Part shown: positions 5,874 through 7,494 of the stretch, one piece after another | Layout: the number at the start of each line of letters is the position of its first letter | Numbering within the stretch: the stretch's first letter is position 1 | Position numbers and translations under genes: made by a program | Notes under the pieces: generated by a model | Told to the model about the DNA's origin: nothing | Database searches by the model: none | What the model saw: the letters and a program-made list of their open reading frames with translations, nothing else | Assembly: GCA_938030915.1 (NCBI GenBank) | Contig: CALHIO010000281.1 | Span: 1 to 7,494, forward strand | Reading direction: 5' to 3' | Length of the DNA stretch: 7,494 nt | Source: an uncultured Gemmatimonadota bacterium | GTDB lineage: Bacteria; Gemmatimonadota; Gemmatimonadetes; Longimicrobiales; Gaopeijiaceae

Positions 5874-7494
5874 GGTGTCACCTGAAGGACTTCGAAGACC
5901 GCTTCCCTCTGAGTCTCGAGGGCGAGTCGGAAGCGATCGTCATTGAGGAGAAAGAGCGTGAACCGCGGATTGCGACGCGGCTCGACGAGGACCCAACGGG
6001 CGTTGAAGTGGTCGCGAAGCACGACATGCGTATCCGTCGCAACTCCGTTGACACATGGGTACGCATCGCACGTCCACTCGCTGGTCGCGTCGGTCGACAG
6101 ATAGAAGAACTCCCAGAAGGCGTTCGGGTCCCAGCCGAACTGGAAGATGGGATCCATCCCACCCAGATAGTGATTGGTGCGGTTGAACGCGAGTAACGGG
6201 CCGAAGTTGTCCCAGCGAGCGTGAAACACGACCTCGCCCGGCTCGCTCTCCTGAGCCATGAACTGGGCGGCGTCTCTGAGACTGTCCCCCGGGAAGGCCA
6301 CGAGGTCGACGTTGAGCTGGTGCCGGTACGCCGACCATCCGAGGTGAGCGATGAACACCAGACCGACGCCGACCCGGAGCCACATTCTCCGTGCACCTGG
6401 CTCGGCGGGCGTCATACCGTCGCTGGAGCGCCCCGCGGCGATCAGCGCGATCATCAGAAAGCCGAACGCGGCCCATTGCTCCATCGCCCGGCGTGCCGAC
6501 AGGAGCGCGAGAATGCCGAAGGCGAGAGAGATGAGGCACGCCGCGACCAACAGGGTGCCTCGAGCCTGGCCGAGTGCGCGAAAGTGGGTCGCGACCGCCT
6601 CTCGCACGACGAGGATGCACGCGATCAGCCAGGCCCCTGCAAAGAACCACGTCGTCCGAAAGACCTCGAGAGGGCCGACCGGAGAGAGCTCCAGCGCGAA
6701 CGTCAGGGGCAGGCCCGCCGCCTTCTGTGCGAAGAGCTCGACGAGTTGCGCATTGAGGAGCGTCGCCGATGCCATCGCATCGGGTCGAAGGAGCCAACCG
6801 ACGAGGGCGCCGATGATGGCCACGGGTACGGCGAACCGAATCGGGACCCCTGTATCGGGTTCCTCGCGCCCCGCTGCCACAGTGACGGGGATGCGGGCGA
6901 TGCCGTACGCGATCGCGATTCCAGGGCCCAGCCAGAAGAGGCTCAAATGCACCCAGGCGATCAGAGCGCTCAGCGCGAAGATCTGCCACCATCGCCCCCG
7001 AACATGGCAGGACAGCAGGGCGAGGCCTGCGGCAAGTGAGATCACGTGCGGTCGCAACATCAACTCCCTGAACAGCAAGTTCGGGGACACGACGAGGAAG
7101 AGGGCAGCCCAAAGCCCCGGGTACCGGACCTCGTGGCGACGCAGCACCCACCATACGGTCGTCACCAGGAGTGCCGTGACCGCCAGCGCCGCACTCCGCA
7201 CTGCCCCCGGCACATCGAACAGCGCAGCGAACGGAATCAGAAGGACGTGAAGGCCCCACCAGAGGTCCCCTCCGATCTCTCCGATGATCGAGCGCGTCGC
7301 CCATGGGAGAGACGTATCCAGCACCGAGCCTTCGAGGTAGGCCAGAGCGTGCCCTACGTGATAGAACGAGTCGAGATCCGCCACACCCGGAAAGAGGGAC
7401 AGGTGCGCGAAAACCGTCAGGACAAGGGCCAGCCACGGCCCATCGAGCCAGTAGGCGCCGGGGGATCGCGGTGCGTCGTCGCTCAGGTTCAGCC
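5870..7494 (-). CDS. GT-C-type membrane glycosyltransferase-like protein (5'-truncated by window edge)
   Basis: The reading frame is open from TGA 5872-5870 to the window edge, giving 540 visible residues. GTG 7384-7382 is a possible start, but the frame continues upstream without a stop or any ATG/GTG/TTG and encodes a good first membrane helix (WLALVLTVFAHLSLFPG, residues 20-36), so the true start lies outside the window. Directly after that helix comes DLDSFYHVGHA (39-49), an acidic first-loop motif like the catalytic DxD/DxxYH loop of GT-C enzymes (STT3, PMT, ArnT types). About 10-12 hydrophobic segments follow, with the conserved RELMLRPH (142-149) and SARRAMEQWAAF (332-343). A soluble C-terminal part (about 388-540) holds EPGEVVFHARWDNFGPLLAFNRTNHYLGG and two close cysteines (475 and 480), which could form a disulfide if periplasmic. 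GT-C enzymes move sugars from polyprenyl-phosphate donors across the inner membrane; donor and acceptor are unknown here. It overlaps lutA by ATGA, an unexpected partner for a lactate-type operon. Confidence 0.75.
   Translation of the reverse strand, partial: LNLSDDAPRSPGAYWLDGPWLALVLTVFAHLSLFPGVADLDSFYHVGHALAYLEGSVLDTSLPWATRSIIGEIGGDLWWGLHVLLIPFAALFDVPGAVRSAALAVTALLVTTVWWVLRRHEVRYPGLWAALFLVVSPNLLFRELMLRPHVISLAAGLALLSCHVRGRWWQIFALSALIAWVHLSLFWLGPGIAIAYGIARIPVTVAAGREEPDTGVPIRFAVPVAIIGALVGWLLRPDAMASATLLNAQLVELFAQKAAGLPLTFALELSPVGPLEVFRTTWFFAGAWLIACILVVREAVATHFRALGQARGTLLVAACLISLAFGILALLSARRAMEQWAAFGFLMIALIAAGRSSDGMTPAEPGARRMWLRVGVGLVFIAHLGWSAYRHQLNVDLVAFPGDSLRDAAQFMAQESEPGEVVFHARWDNFGPLLAFNRTNHYLGGMDPIFQFGWDPNAFWEFFYLSTDATSEWTCDAYPCVNGVATDTHVVLRDHFNARWVLVEPRRNPRFTLFLLNDDRFRLALETQREAVFEVLQVTP

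Noticed and set aside
5940..7436. Minus-strand open frame of 498 codons in another frame of the membrane-protein gene
   Set aside because: The translation is dominated by Arg/Gly/Pro with no membrane helices, whereas the overlapping frame 5870-7494 shows helices and GT-C motifs. It is a frame-shifted shadow.

Overview
The window is a gene-dense stretch of about 7.5 kb, GC-rich by eye (roughly 63-66 %, not computed). All genes that can be supported lie on the minus strand, so the operon reads from position 7494 down towards 1. The genome is clearly bacterial: there are ATGA and TGATG gene overlaps, Shine-Dalgarno-like GGAG/GAGG sites, and GTG/TTG start usage. The Spy/CpxP-like periplasmic protein at the low-coordinate end, with its signal peptide, suggests a Gram-negative (diderm) host. 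I cannot place it further; a Gemmatimonadota- or Acidobacteriota-like lineage would fit but is a guess.

Layout in transcription order: (1) a large membrane protein of the GT-C glycosyltransferase type, 5'-truncated by the window edge (5870-7494); (2) lutA-like CCG-domain protein (5130-5873); (3) lutB-like LUD/ferredoxin protein (3727-5133); (4) lutC-like LUD protein (3143-3730); (5) APC-family amino-acid permease with a TTG start (1738-3081); (6) alpha (1201-1734) and (7) beta (581-1201) subunits of a split thiamine-pyrophosphate decarboxylase of the sulfopyruvate/phosphonopyruvate decarboxylase type; then a 98-nt gap and (8) an Arg/Gly-rich Spy/CpxP-like periplasmic protein that runs off the window (1-482). 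Genes 1-2, 2-3 and 3-4 each overlap by ATGA, 5-6 are 3 nt apart and 6-7 share one base. The only gap inside the seven-gene block is 61 nt (3082-3142), so this looks like one transcription unit whose promoter is outside the window.

Functionally, LutABC is the iron-sulfur/LUD-domain complex known for oxidising L-lactate to pyruvate. Here it sits beside an uptake permease and a decarboxylase whose relatives act on 3-substituted pyruvates (sulfopyruvate, phosphonopyruvate). The most economical reading is a small catabolic module: import of an acid, oxidation of a 2-hydroxy acid to a 2-oxo acid by LutABC, then decarboxylation to an aldehyde. 3-Sulfolactate is an attractive candidate substrate, but no sulfoacetaldehyde acetyltransferase, aldehyde dehydrogenase, aminotransferase or regulator is visible here, so this remains a hypothesis. 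The GT-C membrane protein at the head of the unit has no obvious link to it. No RNA genes, CRISPR arrays, insertion sequences or phage features were seen, and no stretch longer than 100 nt lacks a gene.
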